Positions 1 to 7,753 are shown, numbered from the stretch's first letter. The stretch is 43,124 nt of DNA from Acinetobacter baumannii (GCF_016508585.1 NZ_JADVOP010000035.1:1-43124); one strand, 5' to 3'. The notes: a model not told the origin generated them from the sequence alone. Translations and numbers: made by a program.

Positions 1-87
1 CCTACCTTCTAAAACCCAACTTAATCAATTCAACCAAGTCATTGTTTTATCAGAAGTTTTAATCTTCATCACCGCCGATGGATGTGC

Positions 88-115
88 ATTCTACAGCATT
101 TAACAACCAACACAA
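88..115 (-). promoter_or_regulatory. Outward-facing sigma70-like promoter, divergent from yfiR
   Basis: Read on the minus strand there is a -35 TTGTGT (110-115), a 16-base spacer and a -10 TAGAAT (88-93), with TG two bases further upstream of the -10. It points out of the left edge of the window and would drive a transcription unit that is not included. The rest of 1-267 holds no gene I can support; bases 120-267 are very AT-rich and probably contain the yfiR promoter, but no convincing -35/-10 pair stands out. Confidence 0.4.
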
Positions 116-267
116 CCCCTTTTTTTATTTATTTTTGATTTTAACGCTTGGTTGTATTTTTATTAACCATATTTTAAAATTTTTATTTAAATTTTGAGCT
201 GTTTATATTTGGATTTTTTCTTTAAACTATTTCAAATGATTTTATCATTAAATAAATTAAGTAGAAT

Positions 268-771
268 ATGGCCCTTCTTATAAATAGAAAAACATTCTGT
301 TTAGGAATTTTGCTCTTTTGCTGCAATTATTCCTGGGCCAACTCGTCGCATAATATTTTTGTGATGACCTTATCCATTTTGAGTTATGCAAAGTGGAATA
401 CACCCTCACCTGAATTATGTGTTGCAGACAATCCAAATTATGCTACTCAATTTTCCAATTACGCAAAATCAAACAAATCATCTTTTAATGTAAATGCTAT
501 TCATGCAACAGATTTAAAAAGTCGTCACTGTGATGCTGTATTCTTTTCCAATATCACCGCACAAGCCGAACAGACACTCATAGATAAATCATTAAACTCC
601 ACGATTTTATCATTTAGCTCAAATAATACAGACTGTGAGATAGGAAGTGTTTTTTGTCTGTCCACAAACAAAACAGGGAATACTATTTTTAAAGTTAATT
701 TAGATAGCTTAGCTCGATCTAAAATACATGTTGATCCGCGTGTTTTGTTACTCGCAAAAAATTCGGATTAA
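268..771 (+). CDS. yfiR: YfiR-family periplasmic repressor of a diguanylate cyclase
   Basis: 167 residues with an N-terminal signal peptide (hydrophobic segment about residues 9-22, Ala-rich end near Trp-Ala-Asn). Four cysteines (near residues 51, 87, 123 and 130) fit the disulfide-bonded YfiR/DUF4154 fold. The C-terminal GSVFCLSTN region and the final VDPRVLLLAK stretch are typical of the family. YfiR is known to bind the periplasmic domain of the membrane cyclase YfiN and hold it inactive; redox state of the cysteines affects this. The gene is followed after only 4 bases by a CHASE8-GGDEF protein and then an OmpA-like lipoprotein, the canonical yfiRNB order, which is the main support for the name. 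The ribosome-binding site is weak. Confidence 0.85.
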   Translation: MALLINRKTFCLGILLFCCNYSWANSSHNIFVMTLSILSYAKWNTPSPELCVADNPNYATQFSNYAKSNKSSFNVNAIHATDLKSRHCDAVFFSNITAQAEQTLIDKSLNSTILSFSSNNTDCEIGSVFCLSTNKTGNTIFKVNLDSLARSKIHVDPRVLLLAKNSD

Positions 772-775
772 GATC

Positions 776-1993
776 ATGATCAATAAGTTTTTTAAATCGA
801 GCTCTTTGCAGACATTATTTCGTAAGTCACAGTTTACGACTTTTGCGATTACGCTATTCATTTGTACATCTACTTTTGTCACGATTTCAGTATTTACTGT
901 TGAGTCTTATGCAAAGCAAAACCTATTATTAATTAGCCGCACCGTTTCAGAGCGTGTTCAACCCGCACTTGTCTTTTCAGATAAAATTGCGATTTCACAG
1001 ATTATCAATGAATATACCTTCCAACATTCCGTTCGCCTTATTGAGGTATACGATGCGCAAGGACATAAAGTTTCAGAAAGTCTAAAAAATGTTGAACATT
1101 ATTCTTATATTCAAAATATTTTCGACCATATTTTTTTAAAAGATGCAGTTAAGTTAAATGTACAACATCAAGGTCAATTCGTTGGGCAAGTTGTTCTTTA
1201 TGGCAGCTCTAATGAAATTTTAATGTTTATCTTTAAAATTTTTATAGGATTAGCTTTTGGGATGCTGTTTATGGTTTTCGCAGTATGGTGGTCGGTCAAT
1301 CTCACCTACCGTCATATCATGGGCTCAATTTCTCCAATTATTCAAATTGCGCAACTGTTAAGGAATCAAAAAGCCTATAACTTGAGATTTCCTAAAAGTG
1401 ATGTTAAAGAATTTCAAGAGTTAAATAGTGTTTTCAACCAACTCCTTGATGAAATCCAGTCTTGGCATACTCATCTTCAAAATGAAAATAGCGAGCTTTC
1501 ATATCAAGTTCAGCATGATCATTTAACCGAACTACCCAATCGTAGTTATTTTTATCAAGTTTTATGCAGTCTCTTTGAAGATACTCACCAACGTCAAAAT
1601 TTAGCTTTACTGTTTATTGATAATAATAATTTTAAAGCCATTAATGACCAATATGGACATCTGGTGGGTGACGAAGTTTTAAAGGAAATGGCTATACGCT
1701 TAAGACGCCATATTCGCCAAGATGATTTTGTTGCGCGTCTTGCTGGTGATGAGTTTGCTATTATTTTACGTTCGATTTCTAAAATTGAGCATTTAATTTC
1801 CATCGCTGAAAACCTCATTAAATGTTGTGAAGATCCTTTAATTTACAAGGGACAAGAGATTTATTTTAGTTTCAGTCTAGGGATTGCTATTTCAAGTAAA
1901 GCCTCTAGTCCAGAAGATTTAATTTCTCAAGCAGATCAAGCGATGTATAAAGCAAAATCGCTGCAACACCATTGGTTTATTTATCATTCTTAA
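776..1993 (+). CDS. yfiN: YfiN/TpbB-like membrane diguanylate cyclase (CHASE8-HAMP-GGDEF)
   Basis: 405 residues from the ATG at 776; the frame is open upstream to 728, but that would overlap yfiR. Layout: transmembrane segment about 20-42, a short periplasmic CHASE8-type domain about 43-145, a second transmembrane segment about 148-176, a HAMP-like linker, then a GGDEF domain about 245-405. The active-site signature is AGDEF (323-327), an accepted active variant. An RxxD inhibitory site (RQDD, 314-317) lies five residues upstream, so product feedback by c-di-GMP is expected. It condenses two GTP into c-di-GMP at the inner membrane. Neighbours yfiR and yfiB supply its periplasmic off and on controls. 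Confidence 0.88.
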   Translation: MINKFFKSSSLQTLFRKSQFTTFAITLFICTSTFVTISVFTVESYAKQNLLLISRTVSERVQPALVFSDKIAISQIINEYTFQHSVRLIEVYDAQGHKVSESLKNVEHYSYIQNIFDHIFLKDAVKLNVQHQGQFVGQVVLYGSSNEILMFIFKIFIGLAFGMLFMVFAVWWSVNLTYRHIMGSISPIIQIAQLLRNQKAYNLRFPKSDVKEFQELNSVFNQLLDEIQSWHTHLQNENSELSYQVQHDHLTELPNRSYFYQVLCSLFEDTHQRQNLALLFIDNNNFKAINDQYGHLVGDEVLKEMAIRLRRHIRQDDFVARLAGDEFAIILRSISKIEHLISIAENLIKCCEDPLIYKGQEIYFSFSLGIAISSKASSPEDLISQADQAMYKAKSLQHHWFIYHS

Positions 1994-2009
1994 TGTTTAG
2001 AGGATTATT

Positions 2010-2489
2010 ATGATTACAAAAAATATACGCCTTTCTATCCTTGCTTTCGTCTGCCTAGCGCTCACAGGCTGTATGAACCTAGGTGGTCTAAGCTATAAGC
2101 AAGCACGTGTACTCAAGAAAGAAGGTTTTGTATTGACGGATGAAGGTTGGAGCTTAGGCTTACCTGAACGCTTATTGTTTGGCTTTAATGAGTCCAATAT
2201 TCAACCGGAACATCAAGTTGAGTTGATTCGTTTAGCCAAACAACTCAATAAATATCACTTGGATAAACTAAAAATTGTAGGTCATACTGATAATGTAGGT
2301 AATCCTGAATACAATTTAAAATTATCCAAAGAGCGTGCTCAAAATGTCTCTGATATTTTTATTGCAGAAAAATTTAATCCTGCAAATATTCAAATTATTG
2401 GTAAAGGATCCGATCAACCCCTTAAATCCAATGATACTGAAGAACATAAGGCTGAAAATCGTCGTGTGGCCGTGATTATTATTCCTTAA
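2010..2489 (+). CDS. yfiB: YfiB-like OmpA-family outer-membrane lipoprotein
   Basis: 159 residues. A lipoprotein signal peptide ends in the lipobox LTGC (Cys near residue 21), so the mature protein is lipid-anchored. Residues about 50-159 form an OmpA C-terminal, peptidoglycan-binding domain, with the hallmark KIVGHTDNVG and the LSKERAQNV helix and final NRRVAVIII strand. In the Pseudomonas system YfiB captures YfiR at the outer membrane and so releases YfiN. It starts 17 bases after yfiN with an AGAGG ribosome-binding site and is the last gene of the operon, followed by a terminator. Confidence 0.85.
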   Translation: MITKNIRLSILAFVCLALTGCMNLGGLSYKQARVLKKEGFVLTDEGWSLGLPERLLFGFNESNIQPEHQVELIRLAKQLNKYHLDKLKIVGHTDNVGNPEYNLKLSKERAQNVSDIFIAEKFNPANIQIIGKGSDQPLKSNDTEEHKAENRRVAVIIIP

Positions 2490-2503
2490 TCTTCTTCAAT
2501 TCA

Positions 2504-2532
2504 AAATAGATCTCTACGGAGGTCTATTTTTT
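2504..2532 (+). terminator. Terminator of the yfiRNB operon
   Basis: An AAATAGATC / GGTCTATTT stem (one G-T pair) with an 8-base loop is followed by TTTT, 15 bases after the yfiB stop codon. Confidence 0.75.
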
Positions 2533-2576
2533 GTCTCCACTTTTAATATGAATTGAAGCAAGATAAATTTCAGGCA

Positions 2577-2600
2577 TAAAAAAACCGCATTTAAGCGGAT
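2577..2600 (-). terminator. Terminator of the tRNA-Pro transcript
   Basis: On the minus strand ATCCGCTTAAATGCGG runs into seven T, 27 bases past the CCA end of the tRNA. The hairpin is small (4-5 bp). Confidence 0.6.
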
Positions 2601-2626
2601 AATTTATATTTAAGTTTAAACTTAAA

Positions 2627-2703
2627 TGGTCGGAGCAGTAGGATTCGAACCTACGACCCCCTGGTCCCAAACCAGGTGCACTACCAGGCTGTGCTATGCT
2701 CCG
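2627..2703 (-). tRNA. tRNA-Pro (anticodon TGG)
   Basis: 77 nt including an encoded CCA. The acceptor stem is CGGAGCA / TGCTCCG, the anticodon stem is CCTGG / CCAGG with loop TTTGGGA (anticodon TGG), and the T-arm has the GTTCGAATCC core. It lies upstream of its own terminator and just downstream, in transcription direction, of the tRNA-His stump; His followed by Pro is a familiar order of a tRNA operon in gammaproteobacteria. Confidence 0.95.
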
Positions 2704-2726
2704 ATTTTACAACAAACTCAATGAAT

Positions 2727-2753
2727 TGGGGTGAATGATGGGGCTCGAACCCA
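2727..2753 (-). other. tRNA-His 3' end remnant: left prophage attachment junction (attL)
   Basis: The minus strand reads TGGGTTCGAGCCCCATCATT followed by CACCCCA, that is the 3' half of a T-arm, an acceptor strand CATTCAC, discriminator C and CCA. The discriminator C with a G-starting acceptor partner is diagnostic of tRNA-His. Upstream sequence (from 2754 on) does not continue as a tRNA: there is no anticodon arm or D-arm. This is what a phage leaves when it integrates into the 3' part of a tRNA gene; the restored tRNA-His should lie at the other end of the prophage, outside this window. Confidence 0.75.
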
Positions 2754-2967
2754 AGATAATTCAGCATTGTTTTTCTTATAAATTAGTGATTTAAGTATTA
2801 TCTGTTTGTTAAAATCGCTCAATATGGGAATTATTTAGGCTTTTCTAAATTTTTATACTGTTTGAATGGATTTCAATGACTAATTTCAAAATTGATTTAG
2901 AAACTAGGCAGAATTGACCAAAATGACAAAATTATCTCTATGCTCGTATATCGAGTAATGGAGTAAT
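2754..2967. other. Noncoding attachment-arm region between attL and the integrase terminator
   Basis: No gene is supported here. The stretch is AT-rich with short inverted repeats such as CTCGTATATCGAG (2943-2955). By position it should contain integrase arm-binding sites, but I cannot point to a clear set of direct repeats. Confidence 0.35.
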
Positions 2968-3000
2968 AAATAAAAAAAGTGCCCGACAAATTAGGCACTT
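2968..3000 (-). terminator. Terminator downstream of the integrase gene
   Basis: On the minus strand AAGTGCC / GGCACTT with a 9-base loop is followed by seven T and an AT-rich tail, 50 bases beyond the integrase stop. Confidence 0.75.
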
Positions 3001-3049
3001 ATAAAGGGTTTAAAAAGTAAGATTTAGAGTAAGATTCAAGTAAGTATTA

Positions 3050-4210
3050 TTACTGGCGAATATAGTTATTTATTTTGCTCAAATAATCTGGAATATCTTC
3101 TGCAATCAATTTCCCATAATGCTTATAAATCATTGATGTATCACTATGGCCAAGCTGTTCTGCTATCCACTCCGGGGGAACTTGGCCAGATGATAAAAGT
3201 TGGCTAGCAAATGTATGTCGACCATGGTTAATTCCTCGTCCTCTAACTTTTGCTTTTTGTAGATGTTTATTCCATCTATAGCGAAGTTCATAATATTCAA
3301 ATGTGCTGTTTTGTTCTTCGTTGATCCAAACAAATCGTAATTTTTCTTGTTTATAGGTACGGTTATCACGTTGTAAAACATCGACTACTTTTGGATAGCG
3401 ATTGCCTGTTATAGCGTATTGTTTTCTGAGTGCTGCGATCGCAGGCTCAAGCAGCTTGATTTTACGGTTTCTTCTTCTATTTTTGGTTACCTTATAAAAT
3501 CCTTTTACATAGTTTCGCTTGATGGTAATTGTCCCTGCTTCGAGATCTATGTCCTCCCACGCAATCGGAATCTGTTCTGAAATAGAAAAGCCTGTCCAGA
3601 ATAAACAAGGTAATAGGTTGCCAATGTCATAATCAGATTCAGTATTCAAAATCATCGAGATTTCAGTCTTTGTAAACGGATCTGGTTCCGTACCATCTAA
3701 TTGTTGGATAACAATCGTTTCAAACGGGTTATATGCAATACGGTTCTCTTGTCGCCATAATTCATGTATCGATGCAAGTCTAGTGACAATTTCTCGGATG
3801 GTTTTTGGCGCAAGCCGGTCTTTGAGTTGATTAATCCATTTTCTGACGATCGTTGTATCGATGTCCTTTGGGTTTACTTTCGCCCAACGTGGGTATACAT
3901 GGGTTTTTATATTGCTTTCATAGCCGTCGAACGTGCTTGGCGCAACTTCTCTGCGTATGAGTTCCTTATATTGTTCGATGTAATATGACATTTGATTCTT
4001 TTTTAAATGCTTTGAGTTGGGGAAATGTTTGACCAGGTTAAATTGGTCAAGTTGGATCTCTAACTTGATCAGATCCGCCAGTTTTTGTGCTCGATCGACA
4101 TTTTCTGGCGTGTATGGCCAGTCTAAAGTTTCTTTTATTGGTGGTTCGTTTGCGATTGGTTTCATCCAGATCCGCATGCTTTTGCCACGTATTTCGAGTC
4201 CTGCAGACAT
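3050..4210 (-). CDS. int: Phage tyrosine integrase (DUF3596 arm-binding domain), unusual active site
   Basis: 386 residues. The N-terminus (about 4-70: a short beta domain, then PYTPENVDRAQKL and FPNS) matches the DUF3596 arm-binding domain of phage integrases; a SAM-like core-binding domain (about 75-160) and the catalytic domain follow. Conserved C-terminal residues are present: Arg331 in HGRHTFAS, His355 in LGHSD and the nucleophile Tyr365 in HYGK. However, the box I arginine of TGxRxSE is Ser209 here (TGFSISE) and the HxxR histidine is Asn328. The gene lies at the far end of the early operon and close to the tRNA-His attachment junction, so it should perform integration and excision there. 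Its terminator lies between stop and attL. Confidence 0.9.
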   Translation of the reverse strand: MSAGLEIRGKSMRIWMKPIANEPPIKETLDWPYTPENVDRAQKLADLIKLEIQLDQFNLVKHFPNSKHLKKNQMSYYIEQYKELIRREVAPSTFDGYESNIKTHVYPRWAKVNPKDIDTTIVRKWINQLKDRLAPKTIREIVTRLASIHELWRQENRIAYNPFETIVIQQLDGTEPDPFTKTEISMILNTESDYDIGNLLPCLFWTGFSISEQIPIAWEDIDLEAGTITIKRNYVKGFYKVTKNRRRNRKIKLLEPAIAALRKQYAITGNRYPKVVDVLQRDNRTYKQEKLRFVWINEEQNSTFEYYELRYRWNKHLQKAKVRGRGINHGRHTFASQLLSSGQVPPEWIAEQLGHSDTSMIYKHYGKLIAEDIPDYLSKINNYIRQ

Positions 4211-4258
4211 AACTAGACCTACATTTAAGTATTTAAAGTATTGGGGATATTTTAGAGG

Positions 4259-4284
4259 AACGCACCACCGAGCGGAGGTGCGTT
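4259..4284. repeat. Perfect 8-bp-arm hairpin between exonuclease and integrase
   Basis: AACGCACC (4259-4266) and GGTGCGTT (4277-4284) form a perfect inverted repeat with a 10-base loop. No T-run follows on the minus strand, so it is not a standard terminator. It could limit integrase expression or protect mRNA ends. Confidence 0.5.
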
Positions 4285-4296
4285 AGAGGTGCGCAA

Positions 4297-5037
4297 TTAG
4301 ATGAAAGGTAATTCTTCGTTTTCGTTTATGTTACTGCGTGACAATAGCTCGTTTTCTAAAGATATACGGAGATAATCATCTTCAGTTTTGTTCAATATCC
4401 AATGTAAATCCCGATCGTCTAGATCTTTAATCGCCCATCCTCGATACTTTCCATAAAAAATATGAGTTGGATATCTTGCTTGTTCGGAAAATTCGTAAAG
4501 TTCCTCAAAACTTTTAATTCCTTTTTCCTTAACAATTTTCATTAACAAAGAAAGTGTTGTTTGACAGTCTTTAAGTGCTGAATGTGCATTTCGAAGCCCT
4601 CGTCGTGTTGCTTTGCGATCAGATCCAACAAAATAAGCTAAAGCAGTTAAATTATGTGCTTCTAGAGTTGGCCATAAATATCGTGCCATTGCTAAAGTAC
4701 ATATAGCTTTGATTCCACAAGTGGTGATGCCTGCTCGATTGACTGCAGCAATATCATAATCAATGTTATGTCCGATCAAATATTCCACATCATCTTTAGG
4801 CATTTTAAACTTAGTAAATGGTGGGCATTTAACCAAGTCTTCATCGACAATATGATGCACTGCCATCGCAGCCAAGCTGATTGGCTCACTTGGTTTAAAA
4901 CGCTTCGTGTATTCGAATTGGCTTGGATAGAGTTCTCTATGTTTACCAAGTTCAAAAAAGGTTACTTCCATTGCTCCTGCTTCAATGATGTCGCCATGTA
5001 GTTTATGTGTTTCAGTATCAAAAATTAGTGCTGTCAT
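4297..5037 (-). CDS. DEDDh 3'-5' exonuclease with C-terminal DUF3820-like domain
   Basis: 246 residues. Exo I is FDTET (Asp7, Glu9), Exo II is GHNIDYD (Asp95) and Exo III is HSALKD (His152, Asp157), so all four acidic metal ligands and the general base of a DnaQ/ExoX-type nuclease are present. Residues about 190-235 (HIFYGKYRGWAIKDLDDRDLHWIL and following) resemble the DUF3820 domain often attached to such exonucleases. It should degrade or proofread DNA 3' to 5' in the cytoplasm; a role in phage replication or recombination is inferred from its place between the integrase and the early genes. It begins 11 bases after the end of the upstream lipoprotein gene. Confidence 0.85.
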   Translation of the reverse strand: MTALIFDTETHKLHGDIIEAGAMEVTFFELGKHRELYPSQFEYTKRFKPSEPISLAAMAVHHIVDEDLVKCPPFTKFKMPKDDVEYLIGHNIDYDIAAVNRAGITTCGIKAICTLAMARYLWPTLEAHNLTALAYFVGSDRKATRRGLRNAHSALKDCQTTLSLLMKIVKEKGIKSFEELYEFSEQARYPTHIFYGKYRGWAIKDLDDRDLHWILNKTEDDYLRISLENELLSRSNINENEELPFI

Positions 5038-5047
5038 TTTTATTGCC

Positions 5048-5290
5048 TCAAAATCTTATAGTTGAACCTTTTAACCAACTACTACATACAGCCCCACTTA
5101 CTCTTTCACCTTTTGAGTTTGTAGCTGAAAATTTGGTTGAAAAAGTATCGTCTTCAGAACATGAAAAGAATGCTCGACCATGAGTTTGAATATCTGTATA
5201 GCCTGCAGCTTTTAATGCTTTTTCTGCATCTGTTGAAGATGAACAGCCAGAAATTAGTAAAACTGCGATGATTAAAAAAAATTTTCTCAT
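5048..5290 (-). CDS. Small prophage lipoprotein
   Basis: 80 residues. A short signal peptide ends in LISGC, giving a lipidated cysteine at about residue 16. The mature part has two further cysteines (about 44 and 69) that could form a disulfide. No recognised family. The start codon overlaps the stop of the preceding gene by 4 bases (ATGA), so it is translationally coupled in the early operon. A cell-envelope role such as altering superinfection is possible but unsupported. Confidence 0.7.
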   Translation of the reverse strand: MRKFFLIIAVLLISGCSSSTDAEKALKAAGYTDIQTHGRAFFSCSEDDTFSTKFSATNSKGERVSGAVCSSWLKGSTIRF

Positions 5291-5592
5291 TTTTCAGCAT
5301 CCTTTTTTGGCATTTCAATAACATCATCGACAAAATTTTCTGTGCCTGGTACTGCGAATCTTTCTGTCGTGTGGTACTCCTCGGCAAGCCATGCGTTGAA
5401 AAACTCTCGTTTATTCATTGGCTCAAAACCTTCAGGCAGTGCATCTACTGCTTGTTTATAAATGGATTCCAATGTTTTGCGCGTTGGGTAGATCCCAACT
5501 GGAAGTGACATAGTGACAACTACTTGCTTTTCAGATTCTGCATTCTCAGCATAAACTTTCATTTCCATCATGATGGGTGCATTCATTTCCAT
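5287..5592 (-). CDS. Hypothetical early phage protein (101 aa)
   Basis: A soluble, acidic 101-residue protein with no motif I recognise. It overlaps the genes on both sides by a few bases (4 at its end, 1 at its start), so it clearly belongs to a packed operon with the 215-residue gene upstream and the lipoprotein downstream. Met1 and Met3 are both near the overlap; Met1 is taken because it coincides with the upstream stop. Confidence 0.65.
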   Translation of the reverse strand: MEMNAPIMMEMKVYAENAESEKQVVVTMSLPVGIYPTRKTLESIYKQAVDALPEGFEPMNKREFFNAWLAEEYHTTERFAVPGTENFVDDVIEMPKKDAEK

Positions 5593-6239
5593 TACGCCAC
5601 CTGCTCTATGCTTTGATTTTTATATGCTTTGATTGCATCATTGACCTTTTTGATTCCATCTAACCCATCTTTACGGATTATTTTTTTTACAAAATTAAAT
5701 TCTTTTAGACAGTTATAATCTGTAAAGCCTGACGTACAGGTCAGTTTTGCATCACTACGTACTCGATCAAAACCTACAGGAACATCGGCAAGTAGAATTT
5801 CGTTGAGTTCATTATTGATCCCTTTCCAACGTGTTTTTAATCCATGTCCACGATCAACAGCCAAAGCACTGCCGAATTTAAACTCATTAAACGACATTTT
5901 TGGCATTTGAAATTGCACAGGTACCGTCATCACTTGATCAGTTTCAATATTGTAGTAATGACTGTCTACACCTAAATGCCACTCTTGTTCCAAAGGGATT
6001 AGAATATTTTTAAGGCAAATAATTAAATCGCCATGATATACGGAATATGCAATGTGCTCTGGCGTCATTTCAGCATCTTTTAAGCCGGCTTCGACTCGAT
6101 ATTCCTCTACAACTTGATTTACTTCATCTACACAGAAAGACATACTTAACGTATATGGCCCTGCAGCTGCACGTTGCTGTTGCGCTTGGATCTCATCATT
6201 ACGTTTGGCTTTAAGACCTAAAAATTTATTTCTTTTCAT
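5592..6239 (-). CDS. Hypothetical early phage protein (215 aa)
   Basis: 215 residues, soluble, basic N-terminus followed by a mixed alpha/beta composition with Cys residues near 184 and 190. No family is recognised. The start overlaps the stop of a 30-residue membrane peptide gene (ATGA), with a GGAGAAAACC ribosome-binding region inside that peptide's 3' end. The tight coupling argues for a real early gene expressed together with its neighbours. Confidence 0.65.
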   Translation of the reverse strand: MKRNKFLGLKAKRNDEIQAQQQRAAAGPYTLSMSFCVDEVNQVVEEYRVEAGLKDAEMTPEHIAYSVYHGDLIICLKNILIPLEQEWHLGVDSHYYNIETDQVMTVPVQFQMPKMSFNEFKFGSALAVDRGHGLKTRWKGINNELNEILLADVPVGFDRVRSDAKLTCTSGFTDYNCLKEFNFVKKIIRKDGLDGIKKVNDAIKAYKNQSIEQVA

Positions 6240-6328
6240 TGGTTTTCTCCAATTAAATAAATAAATGAACTCATAAAAGTTGAAGCAATCAGGTTGATAA
6301 AAATTGCGTTTTTAAAATTAAAGTTCAT
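6236..6328 (-). CDS. 30-residue membrane peptide, coupled on both sides
   Basis: A tiny reading frame that starts at 6328 and ends at 6236. Its ATG overlaps the stop of the upstream 79-residue gene and its TGA overlaps the ATG of the downstream 215-residue gene, both as ATGA junctions. The product is one hydrophobic helix (residues about 8-26, AIFINLIASTFMSSFIYLI) with a Lys near the N-terminal side. AGGAA lies about 10 bases before the start. The double overlap is strong evidence of translation even though the frame is very short. Function unknown; a small inner-membrane protein by composition. Confidence 0.6.
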   Translation of the reverse strand: MNFNFKNAIFINLIASTFMSSFIYLIGENQ

Positions 6329-6564
6329 GCTGATTGTTCCTGATCGTAACTCTCCAATGCATCTGCACATGCTTCTTCTGGTGTTGAACCTTGTCCACGT
6401 AATAAAACTTTTCGATTTGGATCTTGTTCACGTTGATTACTGCAAATCCATACCATCCAATCTGTATAACGAGTGAAGGCAAGTTCAAAATAGCAGTAAT
6501 GATTTGTTTGAAGCATTTCTGTATGAATAGCCATAACTTTTGATAAATTGGTTTGTTCAGTCAT
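6325..6564 (-). CDS. Hypothetical early phage protein (79 aa)
   Basis: 79 residues with several aromatic residues and a C-terminal segment GSTPEEACADALESYDQE that resembles the end of small phage proteins with an alpha/beta 'PxEAxxxA' tail. It starts 3 bases after the end of the preceding gene's stop region and its stop overlaps the 30-residue peptide gene. No function can be assigned. Confidence 0.6.
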   Translation of the reverse strand: MTEQTNLSKVMAIHTEMLQTNHYCYFELAFTRYTDWMVWICSNQREQDPNRKVLLRGQGSTPEEACADALESYDQEQSA

Positions 6565-6567
6565 GGT

Positions 6568-7104
6568 TTAGCCCTCAATCCCTTGTTCTTTACGTGCTTT
6601 TCGTTCTTCTTCCGCATGTATTGCTTCTGCTATTTTTATGGCTTTTTCAGCTGCATCTATCATATTTTTGGCTAAGATCCATTGAAGTCTAAAATACCCA
6701 CCAAGACTATTAGATCTATATTTACCGTTTTCATCGAATTTGAAGTTATATGGCATTCTAGTTTCGAGTTTAATTAAAAACTCAAATTCTCCACATTGAT
6801 TAAAAATATCGTTAGCAACTTCTCCTGCATAATCTTCAATATCATCATTTTCTTTAATTTCTTCCAATGTCGATTCAAGGCTTGGGCATTGTTTTTTTAG
6901 ATCTTCATTTTGCCAATCATCATAGGCATCACTCAAAAATTCTTGAAAGCTATCAGATACTCGTGTTGAGCTTGTAGCCAATAATGTTGGAATATGTAAA
7001 ATCGTTTCAAAGAATACATTTGAATCCCACATATCCTGAATTAATTTGCGTGGAAATTTAGAAGTTTCAGCTTCTGCAGTTTGTACGTTAGAATCGTTTT
7101 GCAT
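6568..7104 (-). CDS. Hypothetical early phage protein (178 aa)
   Basis: The frame is open to 7146, but the first 14 codons come from a duplicated intergenic hairpin, so the start is taken at 7104, seven bases after a GGAGAG ribosome-binding site. The 178-residue product is acidic in the middle (a run rich in Glu and Asp around residues 70-90) and ends in a charged helix (AEKAIKIAEAIHAEEERKARK). No family recognised. Confidence 0.65.
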   Translation of the reverse strand: MQNDSNVQTAEAETSKFPRKLIQDMWDSNVFFETILHIPTLLATSSTRVSDSFQEFLSDAYDDWQNEDLKKQCPSLESTLEEIKENDDIEDYAGEVANDIFNQCGEFEFLIKLETRMPYNFKFDENGKYRSNSLGGYFRLQWILAKNMIDAAEKAIKIAEAIHAEEERKARKEQGIEG

Positions 7105-7110
7105 AATTAC

Positions 7111-7162
7111 TCTCCAGTTATTGTGTGACACATACAGAAGCGGCAACTTCTGTATGTGTGCT
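7111..7162 (-). repeat. Leader hairpin repeat, copy 1
   Basis: A 52-bp element that recurs at 8001-8052 with one mismatch. It holds a perfect 13-bp inverted repeat (arms 7128-7140 and 7147-7159, loop CGGCAA read on plus) and, on the minus strand, ends in the GGAGA ribosome-binding site of the 178-residue gene. There is no T-run, so it is not an ordinary terminator. Confidence 0.8.
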
Positions 7163-7165
7163 GAT

Positions 7166-7753
7166 TTAAATGCGTTTTAATTCACTTTGTTTCGTTTTGA
7201 GTTTTGCCATGAGTAAGCAAGTTTCATTTGTTTGCTCATTCGCATTTTTGACATAAAGTTTTGAATAAGTAGCCATATTGGCTTTACTCATCAACATTAA
7301 GTTTTCAATTCGACAATCTGTTCTGTCCATATTTTTAAAGGCAATCACCATACCGTCAGGAACTGGTCCATTTATATTTTCCCAAACAAGCCTATGTTTA
7401 AGCTTGAATACGTTTGGCTCGGCAGTTTTAACAAGAATGTATCCATCTTTGGCACAAATACGTTCGTAACCGATCGGCTTTTTATTCCATGTAATTTGAC
7501 CTTTCTTAAAATTGCCTGAGTTGGGTTTGCATATACCTTTTGTCCCAGTGTTCCAAGGCTTATTTCCTTTTTCAAAGCAACCTGTTCTTCCTGATTTCCA
7601 TTTATTTCGAGTACACAGACCTTTAATTTGATCAACAGTAAAACTCGTTTCAAATTTATTATTTACTGCTTGTGTTAAATCGGATCTGGTCATCGTGCAG
7701 TTTGATTTGATGAAATCTAATTGTTCAGATGTATATTTAATCGCTTTCGACAT
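7166..7753 (-). CDS. HNH-type endonuclease-like phage protein
   Basis: 195 residues. The N-terminal part (about 1-60) reads like a DNA-binding module with a TSEQLDFIKSN...RSDLTQAVN helix pair; the middle has the KKGQxxWNKKPIGYERI segment seen in phage HNH proteins. The HNH region is KLKHRLVWENINGPVPDG, then MDRTDCRIENLMLMSKAN, with His in KHR and Asn in IENL; the second His of many HNH proteins is absent (AFKNMD), as in one phage subgroup. Predicted metal-dependent nicking or cleaving of DNA, perhaps as a free-standing mobile gene. It overlaps the preceding 84-residue gene by 17 bases and lies between two copies of the 52-bp leader repeat. Confidence 0.75.
   Translation of the reverse strand: MSKAIKYTSEQLDFIKSNCTMTRSDLTQAVNNKFETSFTVDQIKGLCTRNKWKSGRTGCFEKGNKPWNTGTKGICKPNSGNFKKGQITWNKKPIGYERICAKDGYILVKTAEPNVFKLKHRLVWENINGPVPDGMVIAFKNMDRTDCRIENLMLMSKANMATYSKLYVKNANEQTNETCLLMAKLKTKQSELKRI

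Noticed and set aside
3163..3381. Several 60-95 residue frames opposite or inside int, the exonuclease, the tape measure and the tail fibre
   Set aside because: They lie inside long, clearly coding genes, lack ribosome-binding sites and show no recognisable products.
7104..7146. Start of the 178-residue gene at 7146 (and likewise 8036 for the 84-residue gene), giving a shared MPLLYVSHNN N-terminus
   Set aside because: The shared N-termini are only translation of the duplicated hairpin; good ribosome-binding sites precede the inner ATGs.
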